Virus record (IMG/VR): IMGVR_UViG_3300038701_000808
Coordinates: 1 to 37,430 of that record
DNA length: 37,430 bases
Origin: a virus
Direction: 5' to 3' (one strand)
A program made the translations under genes and the position numbers. Below the pieces are notes generated by a model that was given only the letters and a program-made list of their open reading frames with translations, was not told the DNA's origin and made no database searches. Positions 17,112-23,722 of the stretch are shown piece after piece. Within the stretch, counting starts at the first letter, position 1. The number at the start of each line of letters is the position of its first letter.

Positions 17112-17975
17112 ATGCGCGCTGAGATAAACAAGGTTAACGATGTCGTGACCGATTTGGTATTCGGCTGCGAGGCTACAAACAAACTCTCCATGTTCCATAT
17201 GTCAGACATTCACTTTGATAGTCCATTTTGTGACTTCAAATTGTTAGAAAAGAACCTCAGACAAGCTGAGGAAGAACAGGCCCCAGTATTGATTGCGGGG
17301 GACGTGTTTGATTCGATGCAAACCCACGATGACCCGCGGCGCAGGCCAGAGGAGTTGACGGCCAAATACCACGTCTCCCACTATCTCGATGCGATTGTTA
17401 TGGACGCCGTTCAGTTTTTCAAGCGGTTTAAGCTACAATACATCATCGGCATGGGGAACCATGAGAGTGTTATTCTGCGGAAGCTGAATACTGGCCTTGT
17501 TGACCGCCTGGTATATGGCCTAAACGTGGAGGGCGGGGACGCCGTTGGTATGGGGTATGGCGGCTATTTGAGACTTAGTTTTAAGTATAAAAGGGGCAAG
17601 GCGTCTTACCGCAAAATTGTCTACTTCCATCACGGCACGTCCAGCAGCGCAGTTGTTACCAAAGGCGTGATCCAGACCAATCGGCAGGCCGTATACATGC
17701 ACGAGGCTGACCTTATCCATAACGGTCACCTTCACGAAGGCTGGGTCGTTCCCATTTCCAGGGCTAGACTAGCCGACAACGGCGAGCCTTATAATGACAT
17801 CCAGTGGCACATGATGACGCCGGGGTATAAGGGTTCTGGCATTGCGACAAAGGAAACGTTTGGCTACGCAGCAGAGCGGCATCCGGCCCCGAAGCCTAAA
17901 GGGTGCGCCAAGGTGGAGTATACATTTGATAAGAACGCTGGGGTAGATATTCAGCCCGTTCCGATGTTTGTGTAA
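17112..17975 (+). CDS. Calcineurin-like metallophosphoesterase
   Basis: A 287-residue protein with the full set of dimetal phosphoesterase motifs: DIH (residues 32-34), GDVFD (63-67), GNHE (115-118), HH (173-174) and GHLH (205-208). Such enzymes cleave phosphomono- or diesters. Substrate is unknown; in phages, members act in DNA processing or removal of host nucleotides. The active-site set appears intact. It has its own predicted promoter and a weak ribosome site, and is the last rightward gene before the convergence zone. Confidence 0.85.
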   Translation: MRAEINKVNDVVTDLVFGCEATNKLSMFHMSDIHFDSPFCDFKLLEKNLRQAEEEQAPVLIAGDVFDSMQTHDDPRRRPEELTAKYHVSHYLDAIVMDAVQFFKRFKLQYIIGMGNHESVILRKLNTGLVDRLVYGLNVEGGDAVGMGYGGYLRLSFKYKRGKASYRKIVYFHHGTSSSAVVTKGVIQTNRQAVYMHEADLIHNGHLHEGWVVPISRARLADNGEPYNDIQWHMMTPGYKGSGIATKETFGYAAERHPAPKPKGCAKVEYTFDKNAGVDIQPVPMFV

Positions 17976-18038
17976 ATAAGGGACTGTGTTATTTATGGTT
18001 CTGGCGCAAACGGAATTATAGGGCGTGGTAGGTATTCG

Positions 18039-18092
18039 CAACTTGTAAGTAATGCTTACAAGTTGGACGCGGGTTCGACTCCCGCGTCCACA
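18039..18092 (+). other. tRNA/tmRNA T-arm-like double hairpin
   Basis: CAACTTGTAAG at 18039-18049 pairs with CTTACAAGTTG at 18055-18065, and immediately after it TGGACGCGGG (18064-18073) pairs with CCCGCGTCCA (18081-18090) around the loop TTCGACT. The second hairpin has the T-stem and T-loop of a tRNA and resembles the 3' end of tmRNA. No matching 5' acceptor strand is found upstream, so it is not a complete tRNA. It may be a decayed tRNA, an attachment-site relic, or a structural element in the convergence zone. Confidence 0.55.
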
Positions 18093-18159
18093 TTAATAAT
18101 CACTATCAATATCTATCGTATTTATAATGATTACAAACACACCCGTGATGGGAGTGTGG

Positions 18160-18165
18160 TATAAT
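18160..18165 (+). promoter_or_regulatory. Possible extended -10 promoter
   Basis: TGGTATAAT places an extended -10 (TGn before TATAAT) at 18160-18165. No convincing -35 is present at the usual distance. If used, it would transcribe the structured segment 18172-18400. Confidence 0.35.
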
Positions 18166-18171
18166 ATAAAT

Positions 18172-18390
18172 AACATATCCGCCAAGCCTCTGATCCAAGC
18201 TGACATGGGGCGGATCTTAGGCCCCCAGCAATGGGGGCATCTTGTTATCCTATACGGTTTTGTCTATGATACCAATAGTGATACTATTTCCAAAAGTTAT
18301 CATTTATATAACTAATCTAATTCTTTAGGGTGATACTAGTATCACCTAACGGAAATAGAATTGGTGATATGACCAATTTTATTGGTTAAG
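18172..18390 (+). other. Hairpin-rich non-coding segment, candidate structured RNA
   Basis: This stretch has no convincing gene. It holds several inverted repeats: ATCCGCC/GGCGGAT (18177-18183/18209-18215); GCCCCC/GGGGGC (18221-18226/18233-18238); a junction formed by CTATTTCC/GGAAATAG (18284-18291/18351-18358) enclosing AGTTAT/ATAACT and an 18-bp perfect palindrome at 18329-18346; and ACCAAT/ATTGGT (18372-18377/18381-18386). Such density suggests a folded RNA or bidirectional terminator zone. A 62-codon ORF at 18127-18315 lacks a ribosome site and I do not call it. Confidence 0.45.
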
Positions 18391-18393
18391 ATA

Positions 18394-18416
18394 ATTATCG
18401 TTATCGAAACCGTAGG
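18394..18416. repeat. 23-bp direct repeat, copy 1
   Basis: The segment starting ATTATCGTTATCG and ending CGTAGG recurs at 18905-18927 with two mismatches. On the minus strand each copy lies immediately after a stop codon (18417 and 18928). The two copies flank the two zinc-ribbon genes, suggesting a cassette boundary. Confidence 0.8.
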
Positions 18417-18707
18417 CTACTGTTCATATAAATCATCCCATGCTGAATAGTGCAATCTTTTTCCGCAATAAGGACATTCTCTAATCTCAAATAAAATTCT
18501 CTGTCTTGTCCAGGGCTTTACAATGAAGTCTATTTTACAGAGGGCGTTCCAGAGAAAATCGCCCATCCTTTTGGATAGCTTAATTTTTCCAAACAGCATC
18601 ATATAATAAATAAGTTGACTCCCTGGCACTTGACCTTTATGACAGACGCAATCTGGATTTGAGCATCCAGCGTCAACGGGGTTATTGCATTGCGGGCATC
18701 TAATCAT
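18417..18707 (-). CDS. Zinc-ribbon protein, hypothetical
   Basis: A 96-residue protein with an N-terminal CPQC...CSNPDCVCH cluster and a C-terminal CPYCGKR, i.e. enough cysteines for one or two zinc ribbons. The middle is basic and helical (KLSKRMGDFLWNAL). It is the last gene of the leftward block. The ribosome site is GGTGAGG. It overlaps the upstream gene by four bases. Probably a DNA- or protein-binding accessory factor; no family recognised. Confidence 0.6.
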   Translation of the reverse strand: MIRCPQCNNPVDAGCSNPDCVCHKGQVPGSQLIYYMMLFGKIKLSKRMGDFLWNALCKIDFIVKPWTRQRILFEIRECPYCGKRLHYSAWDDLYEQ

Positions 18708-18886
18708 TCCTCACCACCTTTTTGCTTATGTTTATCGCTTTCAATTGCTTTGCGAATTTTATAGCCCAAATCGTTCCAGTGAACATCACCATGACATTTG
18801 GGGCATTCCTGATCGATTGACATTAGCTGCATACCGCAAATCGTACACCAAACAACATTCTGAGAATTGTGCAATCCCCAATTCAT
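18704..18886 (-). CDS. Small zinc-ribbon protein, hypothetical
   Basis: A 60-residue protein with CTICGMQ and CPKCHGD pairs forming one zinc ribbon, followed by a basic C-terminus (ESDKHKQKGGEE). It starts at 18886 after AAGGTGAGGA, the same ribosome-site sequence used at 19158 and nearly that at 18707. It lies between the two 23-bp repeats together with the neighbouring zinc-ribbon gene. Confidence 0.55.
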   Translation of the reverse strand: MNWGLHNSQNVVWCTICGMQLMSIDQECPKCHGDVHWNDLGYKIRKAIESDKHKQKGGEE

Positions 18887-18904
18887 TCCTCACCTTCCCT
18901 TTCT

Positions 18905-18927
18905 ATTATCGTTATCGTAAGCGTAGG
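18905..18927. repeat. 23-bp direct repeat, copy 2
   Basis: Second copy of the repeat at 18394-18416, with two substitutions. It begins right after the stop codon of the gene at 18928-19158 on the minus strand and ends just before the ribosome site of the 60-residue zinc-ribbon gene. Confidence 0.8.
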
Positions 18928-19158
18928 TTAATTATCGTCTACAAAACTATCGGCAATTTCATTGAGGGCATCAATTACGTTTGGCGGGGGTTGGCCCGTT
19001 GCCATTCTAACAATTTCTACATATTCCTCTGGATCAATTGTAAATTGAATCTTATTGTCGGGCGTCAGCTTCAAATTGTTCATTTCTTCTAAAATTGCTT
19101 TAGATGTACTAACAATCGCTTCTTTTCCAATGGTAAAAAATGTATCTGATTTGCTCAT
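18928..19158 (-). CDS. Hypothetical protein
   Basis: A 76-residue acidic protein, with a helical N-terminus (GKEAIVSTSKAILEEMNNLKL) and a C-terminal helix (NVIDALNEIADSFVDD). No cysteines and no known motif. Starts at 19158 after GAAGGTGAGGA. Part of the leftward operon of small genes. Confidence 0.55.
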   Translation of the reverse strand: MSKSDTFFTIGKEAIVSTSKAILEEMNNLKLTPDNKIQFTIDPEEYVEIVRMATGQPPPNVIDALNEIADSFVDDN

Positions 19159-19171
19159 TCCTCACCTTCTT

Positions 19172-19438
19172 TCATGTTATTTCCCATTCTCGATTATCAA
19201 CTTCTGCAATCAGCTCACGGGCCTCATCATGCCTGTTCTTGTCCAGCACCCCAACCCACGGCCTTTGTCTGTTATGCCCGCAGCAACAGCCGCCGGTATA
19301 GATCCCGTGCGCCCAAAGATAGGGGATGACGTGAGCAATGCAGGGGTCGATCGAAACTTGCGCTCCCGTTGGTGGATGCGTCATCACCATCGAGGGTCGA
19401 GAGCCAACATTCCATGAGACGGAGTAGCAATCACACAT
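19172..19438 (-). CDS. Cys-rich hypothetical protein
   Basis: An 88-residue protein. I chose ATG 19438 (MCDCYSVSW), which overlaps the upstream stop (ATGTGTGA); the longer frame to 19495 lies inside that gene. Cysteines at CDC, CIAH and GGCCCGHNR suggest metal binding. The C-terminal DEARELIAEVDNREW looks like a helix. Similar small proteins with a GGCCCGH motif occur in phages, but I cannot name a family. Confidence 0.5.
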   Translation of the reverse strand: MCDCYSVSWNVGSRPSMVMTHPPTGAQVSIDPCIAHVIPYLWAHGIYTGGCCCGHNRQRPWVGVLDKNRHDEARELIAEVDNREWEIT

Positions 19439-19661
19439 CTTCGTCTTCCTTTTCCGGCTCAAGTTCGAGGGGGCACCAGGAGGGGCGGGATTCAATAATA
19501 TCGTTCGTTAATGTTTCTTTACCCAACACGCCAACTTTCCCCGCGGTACAGAGCCAATAGGATCCGGCTAGAATATCTAATCTGGTTCCAGCAATACAAA
19601 AGTCGCAAAATAAACAGCTGGGCGGAACCCAATCCACAACAATATGTTTTTTAATTTTCAT
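19431..19661 (-). CDS. Cys-rich hypothetical protein (RPSWCPL type)
   Basis: A 76-residue protein with a CLFCDFC motif, a central CTAGK and a C-terminal SRPSWCPL segment. The combination of a Cys-pair and a terminal WCPL is common to a group of small phage proteins of unknown function. It starts at 19661 and overlaps the following gene by eight bases. Confidence 0.55.
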   Translation of the reverse strand: MKIKKHIVVDWVPPSCLFCDFCIAGTRLDILAGSYWLCTAGKVGVLGKETLTNDIIESRPSWCPLELEPEKEDEDV

Positions 19662-19689
19662 TTTTTATCCTTCACGATCCGCATGTTAG

Positions 19690-19709
19690 TCATTTGTCCT
19701 CGCTTTCTA
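19690..19709. repeat. 20-bp gene-end direct repeat, copy 1
   Basis: Identical to 19926-19945. On the minus strand each copy encodes the final ESEDK residues and TGA, and includes a GAGG ribosome site and an ATG overlapping the stop. The repeats bound the gene at 19690-19929 exactly. Confidence 0.85.
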
Positions 19710-19929
19710 TTTTTTCTTCAAATACGTCTTTGTGTGTTTTACCACAAACAGCGCATTCAACAAACTGCCCCTCGATAAACCACGCTTCTTCACCACAGAA
19801 CGGGCAGTCGGCGCCGTAGTACTCAGGCTCAGGCTCTGGAATATCACTCCACGAGCCAACGCCGTACGCTGCCTCAAGTGGCTCACCATTTTCAAGATGG
19901 CCGCGCATCATGTCTTCGTTGAATGTCAT
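19690..19929 (-). CDS. Zinc-ribbon protein within a repeat-bounded cassette
   Basis: A 79-residue acidic protein with a CPFCGEE...CAVCGK zinc ribbon in its C-terminal half. Its start overlaps the upstream stop (ATGA). Its last codons and stop are encoded by a 20-bp sequence identical to the end of the upstream gene, so both proteins end ESEDK. This suggests insertion or duplication of this gene between the repeats. Function unknown. Confidence 0.6.
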   Translation of the reverse strand: MTFNEDMMRGHLENGEPLEAAYGVGSWSDIPEPEPEYYGADCPFCGEEAWFIEGQFVECAVCGKTHKDVFEEKIESEDK

Positions 19930-19945
19930 TTGTCCTCGCTTTCTA
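19926..19945. repeat. 20-bp gene-end direct repeat, copy 2
   Basis: Perfect copy of 19690-19709, at the end of the coiled-coil gene. The downstream zinc-ribbon gene starts inside it (ATGA). Confidence 0.85.
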
Positions 19946-20276
19946 GGGCGGCGTCAACCATAGCTTCAAGGCACTCAAGCTTAAGTAGGGCAGCATCTAT
20001 ATCGTCTTTTGGTGCCGATTTGTGCTCAACCAAGTATAAATTTCTGCTTGTATTTATATATGCCTTTAGTCCAAACAACGCCTCCCGCATCCTATCCCGT
20101 TCCGCTGTAACGGCGGCGAGTTGGGCTTTCAAAAGCGGATATTCTTTTATCCTCTTTTCTTCGATCTCTGCTGCCTTGCAATCAGGACATAGGGTTTTAG
20201 TTCCATCCTCACTTAACTTCGGCTCAAGCGTTCTCCCGTAACAATGCTGACAAACTGCAAATTCGACATCCATCAC
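19926..20276 (-). CDS. Zinc-finger plus coiled-coil hypothetical protein
   Basis: A 116-residue protein with an N-terminal four-cysteine site (CQHCYG then CPDCK) followed by a long charged helix (about residues 38-65, LLKAQLAAVTAERDRMREAL) that likely forms a coiled coil. The protein ends ESEDK, shared with the downstream gene through a 20-bp repeat. Resembles small phage DksA-like or Ead-type proteins only in general plan. Confidence 0.55.
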   Translation of the reverse strand: MMDVEFAVCQHCYGRTLEPKLSEDGTKTLCPDCKAAEIEEKRIKEYPLLKAQLAAVTAERDRMREALFGLKAYINTSRNLYLVEHKSAPKDDIDAALLKLECLEAMVDAALESEDK

Positions 20277-20289
20277 ATCGTCCTTTCAA

Positions 20290-20589
20290 TTATTCGTCTT
20301 GGTCAACTTCGCTTTCGACTGGGGGCATTACTTCCATAGATTCAATTTCACAATCTACAATGGGTTCAATTTTCACCATATCATCTGATAAGTTGGCCCA
20401 ACCATCCAAGTCCGTTAATCCTTTCCAGCCCTTGAAAGCTATGCAGCCAATGACCATTTGCAAAATTTGTTTTGGCCCCCGCAAGTTATAAAACATGGAG
20501 CGCCAATCATCTGTGACCTGCTCAATAACACCGTCTTCAACTTCGGCGTTAACAGTCACATTGAATTCGATTTTATATTTTCTTTTCAT
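20290..20589 (-). CDS. Hypothetical protein
   Basis: A 99-residue protein with a beta start (MKRKYKIEFNVTVNAEVEDG), a Trp-rich middle and an acidic C-terminus (ESEVDQDE). The N-terminal strand pattern is seen in many small phage proteins of unknown role. It lies in the early leftward operon with a 68-base gap upstream. Confidence 0.5.
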   Translation of the reverse strand: MKRKYKIEFNVTVNAEVEDGVIEQVTDDWRSMFYNLRGPKQILQMVIGCIAFKGWKGLTDLDGWANLSDDMVKIEPIVDCEIESMEVMPPVESEVDQDE

Positions 20590-20657
20590 TTCATTATCCT
20601 TTTATTGTTTATTAGAAATCCCTATTTACATATCTATCGTGAGTTGATTCATGCCAT

Positions 20658-20885
20658 TTAAAACAGCGTGTCCTGCTGTTGTTCAACGTCCTCAATTGAC
20701 CTAATAAGGCCTAGCGCTTGATCTCGGCTCAGTGCAATTAGTCTGGCGTCCGTATCATCATTTATAACCAATAAATAACCGCCACTCTTTTGGGCCATTA
20801 GTAGCGCCTCATTTTCTGAATCGTCCTGCGCCGCTTCCCAAATTGTCCTACTTTGTTCAAATCCGCCAAACTCAATCGGTGTCAT
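20658..20885 (-). CDS. Hypothetical protein
   Basis: A 75-residue protein. I start it at 20885 because GGAGGCA lies just upstream and the ATG overlaps the previous stop (TAATG). It has a central hydrophobic strand (GGYLLVINDD) and a C-terminal helix (LGLIRSIEDVEQQQD) ending TLF. No motif recognised. Confidence 0.5.
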   Translation of the reverse strand: MTPIEFGGFEQSRTIWEAAQDDSENEALLMAQKSGGYLLVINDDTDARLIALSRDQALGLIRSIEDVEQQQDTLF

Positions 20886-21232
20886 TATGCCTCCACCACC
20901 AGAAAATCCCACTCATTCTCTGGATGCTGCCTAATCCACAATTTCAAGCGCAGTGTGAACGCCGTTGTTCTGGTTGGGCCACCCTTCACATCCTCGACCA
21001 CGGTTTTACCGCCCTTGCTGTACTGAAAGTCCGGGGTGAAGTTCACGGGGCGGTAGTGCTTTCCGTTCCAGGTGGCGGCCGGCAGCAGGTTGAATCGGGG
21101 GTGGACCACAAGGTCAGTAATGACGCCAGCACGCACCAGAAGGCGCAGCTCACAGTAGCGGCGATATTCGGCCTTGCTGTCAAAGGTGTGGCCGTCGCGC
21201 TTGACCTTGACGGCGTGGTATTTGTTAGACAT
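20885..21232 (-). CDS. DUF1064 family nuclease-like protein
   Basis: A 115-residue protein matching the DUF1064 pattern: YHAVKVKRDGHTFDSKAEYRR at the start (E and R of SKAEYRRY) then FTPDF and VVEDVKG in the middle. These provide the D...(D/E)xK residues of a restriction-endonuclease-like fold; the family is thought to resolve or trim DNA in phage recombination. It follows the gene at 21225 with an eight-base overlap. Confidence 0.75.
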   Translation of the reverse strand: MSNKYHAVKVKRDGHTFDSKAEYRRYCELRLLVRAGVITDLVVHPRFNLLPAATWNGKHYRPVNFTPDFQYSKGGKTVVEDVKGGPTRTTAFTLRLKLWIRQHPENEWDFLVVEA

Positions 21233-21833
21233 GGGCCGGCTCCAATACTTTGAACTCGATCACCCAAACCCAGGGGTTGCTTGACCAGGGGTAGCCGCGC
21301 TTTTGGTTGATGGAATTCCACAAGTCCTCAAAAACCTCAATCGTGTCGCATCCCCAATAGCCAACTCCCTCGGCTTGCGCATCATCCTCGCTTATCTCCT
21401 GCAACCGCTCCACGCGAACATCCGTAATATCAAGCATGATGCGGGATGCCCAGCGGGGCATGAAGATTGAAGGGCGCCATTTTTCGACACAATATGCGCC
21501 GGAGCCATCCGCTTTGTAACCAATGTGATAGCCCTCATATTCTATTTGTCCAGGCGTAAGACCATCATCCTTCAGTTGCTCATCCATGTCTGGCTCAAGC
21601 CCCCACGTCTCGCGCACCCAAAGGCGATCACCAATCACACCATAGGGACAGGTATGGTTTGGATCGCCATTAAACCAAGGCGCTTTTCCGGTGATTTGAA
21701 GAATATTCATAGAACCATCATGCGTGCTAATGATCTTCGGTTGGGGCTTTATCACCCGCCTGGTCTGCGTCTTTCGTCCGTCCAGAATTGCCCGGACCAT
21801 ATCGCCGTTGAATAAAATCGGTCGTTCTTTCAT
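21225..21833 (-). CDS. Phage protein with ILDGRKTQTRRVIKPQP start (ASCH-like)
   Basis: A 202-residue protein. The opening (RPILFNGDMVRAILDG then KTQTRRVIKPQP) is typical of a widespread phage/prophage family whose fold resembles ASCH/PUA-type RNA-binding domains. A conserved-looking WVRETWG segment lies near residue 75 and a LDITDVRVERLQEISEDDA stretch near 140. It starts at 21833 after GAGGAATGAC. The molecular role is unknown; nucleic-acid binding is inferred from the family. Confidence 0.65.
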   Translation of the reverse strand: MKERPILFNGDMVRAILDGRKTQTRRVIKPQPKIISTHDGSMNILQITGKAPWFNGDPNHTCPYGVIGDRLWVRETWGLEPDMDEQLKDDGLTPGQIEYEGYHIGYKADGSGAYCVEKWRPSIFMPRWASRIMLDITDVRVERLQEISEDDAQAEGVGYWGCDTIEVFEDLWNSINQKRGYPWSSNPWVWVIEFKVLEPAHV

Positions 21834-21834
21834 G

Positions 21835-22158
21835 TCATTCCTCCAATGGAAAACGGTCTTTTATCTCGCCTACAACCTCGTTCACCAGCATCGCCTCAAG
21901 GTGGCCCAGTGAGTCGTATTTGTGATGTCGGCCACCGTCCTCAAGATCAAAGACGTAGGAGTGCGCCTCGCCGTCCCAAAATGAGAGAGGGTCGTAGACT
22001 TTTCTGCTGCTATCTATTTCAAGAGCGGCCAGCTCTATTTCGTACAGCTTTTCAGCGAACCAGGCAAGAACCATCATCTTTTGTTCTGGTGTAATTGGAA
22101 TGTCGTCAATGGTTTGGTATTTGTTTCTTATTTCAATATCTTTTAATTGGTCGCTCAT
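21835..22158 (-). CDS. Hypothetical protein
   Basis: A 107-residue acidic, helical protein. I start it at ATG 22158 after TGGAGAAATGAC. It has a mid-region helix (MMVLAWFAEKLYEIELAAL) and ends DRFPLEE. No family recognised. It lies two bases upstream of the ASCH-like gene. Confidence 0.5.
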   Translation of the reverse strand: MSDQLKDIEIRNKYQTIDDIPITPEQKMMVLAWFAEKLYEIELAALEIDSSRKVYDPLSFWDGEAHSYVFDLEDGGRHHKYDSLGHLEAMLVNEVVGEIKDRFPLEE

Positions 22159-22203
22159 GTCATTTCTCCACTTCCACAAATGAGACTTCGGTGATGTCGC
22201 CAG

Positions 22204-22596
22204 TTAGAGTAAGATTTCCCAAACAGCCCTTGACAAAAGGTCATATTCTGTGATCGTTACACTTCCAAAATTTAGGTGATTATCGCTATCAAGATAGAAC
22301 GAATAAACAATCCGTTTTCCCGGCTTTGAAATTGTTATCTCCATGACCCGATCAGCTTTTTTACTCATAGCCTCGACACCATCAAAATAAAGATGGTTTG
22401 GGGCATAAACAAAAGAATCGCCCAAACCCTCGTCTTCGGTTTGCTCACGAACATCAATGAAAAAAGAATCCTCGCCTTTTTCACCGACGGAGATAACCAT
22501 CGTCAGTTCTGGATGGGTTGGCAGGCCGATCAGTTGAATTTCGTCATCTGTATAGCGAAGGGTCATTTTCTTTTCTTGCTTTGCTTTTGCTGTCAT
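22204..22596 (-). CDS. Hypothetical protein
   Basis: A 130-residue protein, largely predicted beta, with pairs of short strands (MVISVGEKGEDSFFIDV, MEITISKPGKRIVYSF). Two lysine-rich residues blocks lie at the start; ATG at M11 is an alternative start. No recognised motif. Neighbours SSB and replication genes, so a DNA-metabolism role is possible but unsupported. Confidence 0.5.
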   Translation of the reverse strand: MTAKAKQEKKMTLRYTDDEIQLIGLPTHPELTMVISVGEKGEDSFFIDVREQTEDEGLGDSFVYAPNHLYFDGVEAMSKKADRVMEITISKPGKRIVYSFYLDSDNHLNFGSVTITEYDLLSRAVWEILL

Positions 22597-22637
22597 TTCT
22601 ATATCCTATCTTTTCTAAATCAAATGGGGTGACACGC

Positions 22638-23027
22638 CTAGAACGGAATCCCGTCATTCGCGGCACTTTCGGTTGTGCCATTTGGCTGTTCGTTTCCGCC
22701 GCCTGGCAGGAAGCGCACGTTAATTGCGTTCACCTCGTAGCTGGCGCCGCTCGTGCCGTCTCTGCGCTCAAACACTTTCGGGCTGCCGGTTTCCTTGTCT
22801 GGATTGAGCCTTCCGATCACCAGCACGGGGCGACCCTTGCTCAGGTATTGATTGCACGCCTCAGCTTGACCACCAAACACAGACACTCGGAACCAGGTTG
22901 TAGTTTCGTTGTCCTTGTACTTCTCTGACGTTGCCAGAGAGAAGGTGGTAACTGGGTTTCCGTTTGACAGAAACCTAAGCACGGGATCTGCGCCAAGCCT
23001 ACCTACCAAAGTTAATTGAGCAAACAT
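22638..23027 (-). CDS. ssb: Single-stranded DNA-binding protein
   Basis: A 129-residue OB-fold SSB. I start it at ATG 23027 (MFAQLTLVGRLGADP) after AAAGGAGATTGT. Family features: VGRLGADP, FSLATSEKYKDNETTTWFRV, a GRLNPDKETG loop, and the acidic tip DGIPF that recruits partner proteins. It protects single-stranded DNA in replication and recombination and may load partners of the DnaB helicase or ERF protein. Confidence 0.9.
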   Translation of the reverse strand: MFAQLTLVGRLGADPVLRFLSNGNPVTTFSLATSEKYKDNETTTWFRVSVFGGQAEACNQYLSKGRPVLVIGRLNPDKETGSPKVFERRDGTSGASYEVNAINVRFLPGGGNEQPNGTTESAANDGIPF

Positions 23028-23037
23028 ACAATCTCCT

Positions 23038-23535
23038 TTATATAACATGTTTCCAAATTTTTTTATTTACAATGAGGCCGATAAGTGTTTTATCAACATC
23101 CAAATCTAGCTTATCAATTATTTCTTGATATGTATAAATACCACATTTGTGAATCTTTCTAATTTCTCTAACCTGATTTGGTGTCAGCTTTGCTCTTATG
23201 TTTTTCACGCCAACTGGGGGATTGTCGTTAAATCCGCCGCGCGCCCTTCCCTTTTCAACCATATCTCTTGTATTGTCTGCCGGAGTCCCCAAAAACAGAT
23301 GGGACGGATTTACACACGATCTGTTGTCGCAACGATGGCACACAAACATTCCGCTTGGTATTTCTCCAACAAACAGTCTAAAAGATGCGCGGTGAGCAGT
23401 TGTCCACTTGCCGTTTAGATAAAACATTCCATACCCATTGCTGTTTTTTCCGGCAGCCCAGCTCCAACAGTCTGATTTTGATTCCTTTCTAACCTTATTA
23501 AAAAACCTTTTGATGTTTTGGCTTTTTGTTTTCAT
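23038..23535 (-). CDS. HNH homing endonuclease with C-terminal DNA-binding region
   Basis: A 165-residue free-standing HNH enzyme. The core shows [14 protein letters not shown], then [23 protein letters not shown] (the H-N-H/Cys zinc part) and a GRARGGFN loop, followed by a [18 protein letters not shown]-like helix. Homing endonucleases nick at intron-less or intron-bearing sites. This gene lies between a structured leader and ssb, and its 5' end is directly downstream of the leader's stem. It may have brought the leader with it. Confidence 0.85.
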   Translation of the reverse strand: MKTKSQNIKRFFNKVRKESKSDCWSWAAGKNSNGYGMFYLNGKWTTAHRASFRLFVGEIPSGMFVCHRCDNRSCVNPSHLFLGTPADNTRDMVEKGRARGGFNDNPPVGVKNIRAKLTPNQVREIRKIHKCGIYTYQEIIDKLDLDVDKTLIGLIVNKKIWKHVI

Positions 23536-23547
23536 AATGTTTCCTAA

Positions 23548-23634
23548 TACTAAGTCCCGCCATCCAGATTAGCGACTTGCTTAGAGTAGCTTTGGATAGC
23601 GGGACTTAGTAGATAATCATTTACTACTCTAAGC
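23548..23634 (-). ncRNA. Structured leader element 1 (hairpin with pseudoknot-like loop pairing)
   Basis: A 13-bp perfect stem (23548-23560 with 23599-23611), a 1x1 mismatch and five more pairs (23562-23566 with 23593-23597). Inside its loop, 23579-23589 (GCTTAGAGTAG) is the exact complement of 23624-23634 (CTACTCTAAGC), which lies outside the stem on the other side. This is the base-pairing plan of an H-type pseudoknot or alternative fold. On the minus strand the predicted start site coincides with the beginning of the outer segment, and the HNH gene starts 13 bases beyond the stem. One pair is G-U in the plus RNA and A-C in the minus RNA, so strand is not certain. Confidence 0.6.
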
Positions 23635-23640
23635 ATAATA

Positions 23641-23669
23641 AGTATAACATAAATTGAGACAAATTTCAA
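23641..23669 (-). promoter_or_regulatory. Sigma70-type promoter for leader element 1, HNH and ssb
   Basis: On the minus strand TTGAAA (23664-23669), a 17-base spacer and TATACT (23641-23646). Predicted start is near 23634, the first base of the loop-complementary segment of element 1. The transcript would continue into the HNH and ssb genes. Confidence 0.7.
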
Positions 23670-23722
23670 GCATCACATCTCCTGATTAATGCGAAGGTCA
23701 AGGTATTGGGTCATGACTGGCA

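Noticed and set aside
18014-18092. Complete tRNA gene
   Set aside because: D-arm and T-arm look-alikes exist, but the 5' acceptor strand does not pair with the 3' strand and the anticodon stem is too long.
18127-18315. 62-codon ORF in convergence zone
   Set aside because: No ribosome site, and the DNA is better explained as hairpin-rich non-coding sequence.
19640-19693. 11-codon ORF between two cysteine-rich genes
   Set aside because: Too short to support beyond its overlap with the repeat and the next start codon.
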